Of a stretch of 5,650 nucleotides of DNA, positions 4,776 to 5,650 are shown in pieces; position 1 is the first letter of the stretch, and every line of letters begins with the position of its first letter. Below the pieces are notes generated by a model that saw nothing but the letters and a program-made list of their open reading frames with translations, had not been told where the DNA came from and made no database searches. Source of the stretch: Nitrososphaerales archaeon TH5895. GTDB lineage: Archaea > Thermoproteota > Nitrososphaeria > Nitrososphaerales > Nitrososphaeraceae. The stretch spans positions 1 to 5,650 of the forward strand of contig JAATVS010000402.1 of assembly GCA_014523695.1 (NCBI GenBank), given 5' to 3'. The translations under genes were made by a program, and so were the position numbers.

Positions 4776-5650
4776 ACTTTCTTTTCTGAACGTTTCTGCC
4801 ACCCTCCAACCAAATTTTATAATATATGGCGTCATGAATGTTGTTATTACTGTCATCGTACCAACCATAGGTAGCAGAAATGAACTCGTTACCCCAACAT
4901 CTGAGCCTCCTTTTGCTGCAACAAGAGCTAATTCTCCTCCTGAAGAAGATAAGCCAAAACCAGTCCTTAAAGAAGTAACAATACTAAGGCCTTGAGACCT
5001 TGATGCAAGGAATACTGTAAAGAATTTTGCAGATATGGAGACTCCAACCAGGACCAACGCGGGCACTATGAATGCAGGGAGCAATGTAATATTCATTAAA
5101 GCTCCCACTGATACAAAGAATAGTGCAGCGAACATATCCCTTATAGGAGTGGCCAGCACTTTTGTAACCGCATGTACCTTTGATTCTGCAATCAACACAC
5201 CGGCAAAGAATGCGCCCGCAGCTACAGAAATGCCAACTTCAAACGCAATAAAGCATATACCAAAGGTTACTCCCAACATAGCAACAACTAGTACATCATG
5301 TTGGTTTGTACTTCCCACGTAGTTAATGAATCGAGGTACGACCTTAGAACCAAGAAACAGAACGCCCCCAATGAATGCTAATACCAGCCCAATCGACGTC
5401 GCTATTTCGAAGATCGATACGTCTCCTTCAGGAGAAGACGCTACTGACTGTAATATCGCCAACATGGATATTATTATGATATCTTCAATGACTGCTACAC
5501 CTAGAATAAGTGTAGCAGATTCATCATGTATCATGTTCAACTCTTCTAGGATTCTCATAACAATAACTGTACTAGTGACTGAGATTGCTAGTGCTAAGAA
5601 TAGACTATCGAACATCTGATATTGCAACACGGAATGACCTACGACAAACC
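4734..5650 (-). CDS. CPA2-family cation:proton antiporter (KefB/YbaL/NapA-like membrane domain), 5' end cut by window edge
   Basis: The frame is open from the right edge (FVVGHSVLQYQMF...) to TAA at 4736-4734, about 304 residues. A GTG at 5630 is in frame, but coding continues above it and the family's first 80-110 residues are missing, so it should not be taken as the start. Counted from that GTG, family landmarks appear in order: SLFLALAISVTSTVIVMRIL (9-28), the ion-binding pair Glu49-Asp50 in VAVIEDIIII, EVGISVAAGAFFAGVLIAES (131-150), TPIRDMFAALFFVSVGALM (161-179), and the RTGFGLSSSGGELALVAA helix (222-239). About eight membrane helices are visible. It should exchange Na+ or K+ for H+ across the cytoplasmic membrane; the ED pair is like YbaL rather than the QD of KefB/C. 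The protein ends with a short charged tail (KESLGKEYVGSDKTDE) and no TrkA-N/RCK domain. Its 3' end overlaps the convergent SWIM-like gene by 42 bases. Confidence 0.9.
   Translation of the reverse strand, partial: FVVGHSVLQYQMFDSLFLALAISVTSTVIVMRILEELNMIHDESATLILGVAVIEDIIIISMLAILQSVASSPEGDVSIFEIATSIGLVLAFIGGVLFLGSKVVPRFINYVGSTNQHDVLVVAMLGVTFGICFIAFEVGISVAAGAFFAGVLIAESKVHAVTKVLATPIRDMFAALFFVSVGALMNITLLPAFIVPALVLVGVSISAKFFTVFLASRSQGLSIVTSLRTGFGLSSSGGELALVAAKGGSDVGVTSSFLLPMVGTMTVITTFMTPYIIKFGWRVAETFRKESLGKEYVGSDKTDE

Noticed and set aside
5035..5619. Two plus-strand open frames opposite the antiporter
   Set aside because: Their Thr/Asn/Ala-rich composition mirrors hydrophobic membrane codons of the minus strand, and the antiporter match is strong.
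1..5650. CRISPR array, tRNA, rRNA or intact insertion sequence
   Set aside because: No regularly spaced repeats, no tRNA T-arm or cloverleaf pattern, and no paired terminal repeats with an intact transposase were seen on either strand.

Overview
The window looks like chromosomal DNA of an ammonia-oxidising archaeon of the Nitrososphaerales (Thaumarchaeota), most like the AT-rich, gene-sparse Nitrosocosmicus type. This is inferred from several signs. The DNA is AT-rich with long intergenic gaps. Archaeal TATA elements lie about 25-30 bases ahead of start codons, with no Shine-Dalgarno sequences. One secreted protein has the 'VFA|Q' signal-peptide end common in this group. The small proteins resemble thaumarchaeal families. 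No rRNA, tRNA, CRISPR array or intact mobile element is visible.

Layout, left to right. The 5' part of a minus-strand DUF1428-like gene (1-139) has a TATA box overlapped by a perfect 12-base palindrome. A gene-poor stretch follows (140-795), holding one doubtful 58-residue minus-strand ORF and a dyad. Next comes a small secreted acidic protein (796-1206). Positions 1414-1652 hold a frameshifted and truncated flavodoxin/NADPH-dependent FMN reductase pseudogene, whose end runs into a GC-rich block that does not belong to the family. The main gene (1934-3118) encodes a secreted right-handed parallel beta-helix protein related to AlgG-type mannuronan C5-epimerases. It keeps the Asp-Pro-His core, but the expected catalytic arginine is not where it should be.

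A 507-base gap (3119-3625) contains two strong hairpins and no convincing gene. It is followed by a small helical protein of unknown function (3638-3913), a probable relic of a TnpB/OrfB zinc-ribbon end on the minus strand (3960-4102), and a 177-residue protein with a SWIM-like Cys-Cys-Cys-His cluster (4242-4775). The last gene converges on, and overlaps by 42 bases, a minus-strand CPA2-type cation:proton antiporter. The antiporter runs off the right edge (4734-5650) and ends without a regulatory nucleotide-binding domain.

The genes do not form an operon. Each has its own flanking spacer, orientations alternate, and two decayed genes lie between them. The common theme, as inference only, is the cell surface: a secreted acidic protein, a secreted polysaccharide-active or polysaccharide-binding beta-helix protein, and a membrane antiporter, in a region that has lost genes by frameshift and rearrangement. 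I see no clear multi-gene novel system. The best leads are the atypical epimerase homologue, the shared AGTATACTTTA element ahead of two genes, and the hairpin pair at 3290-3382.
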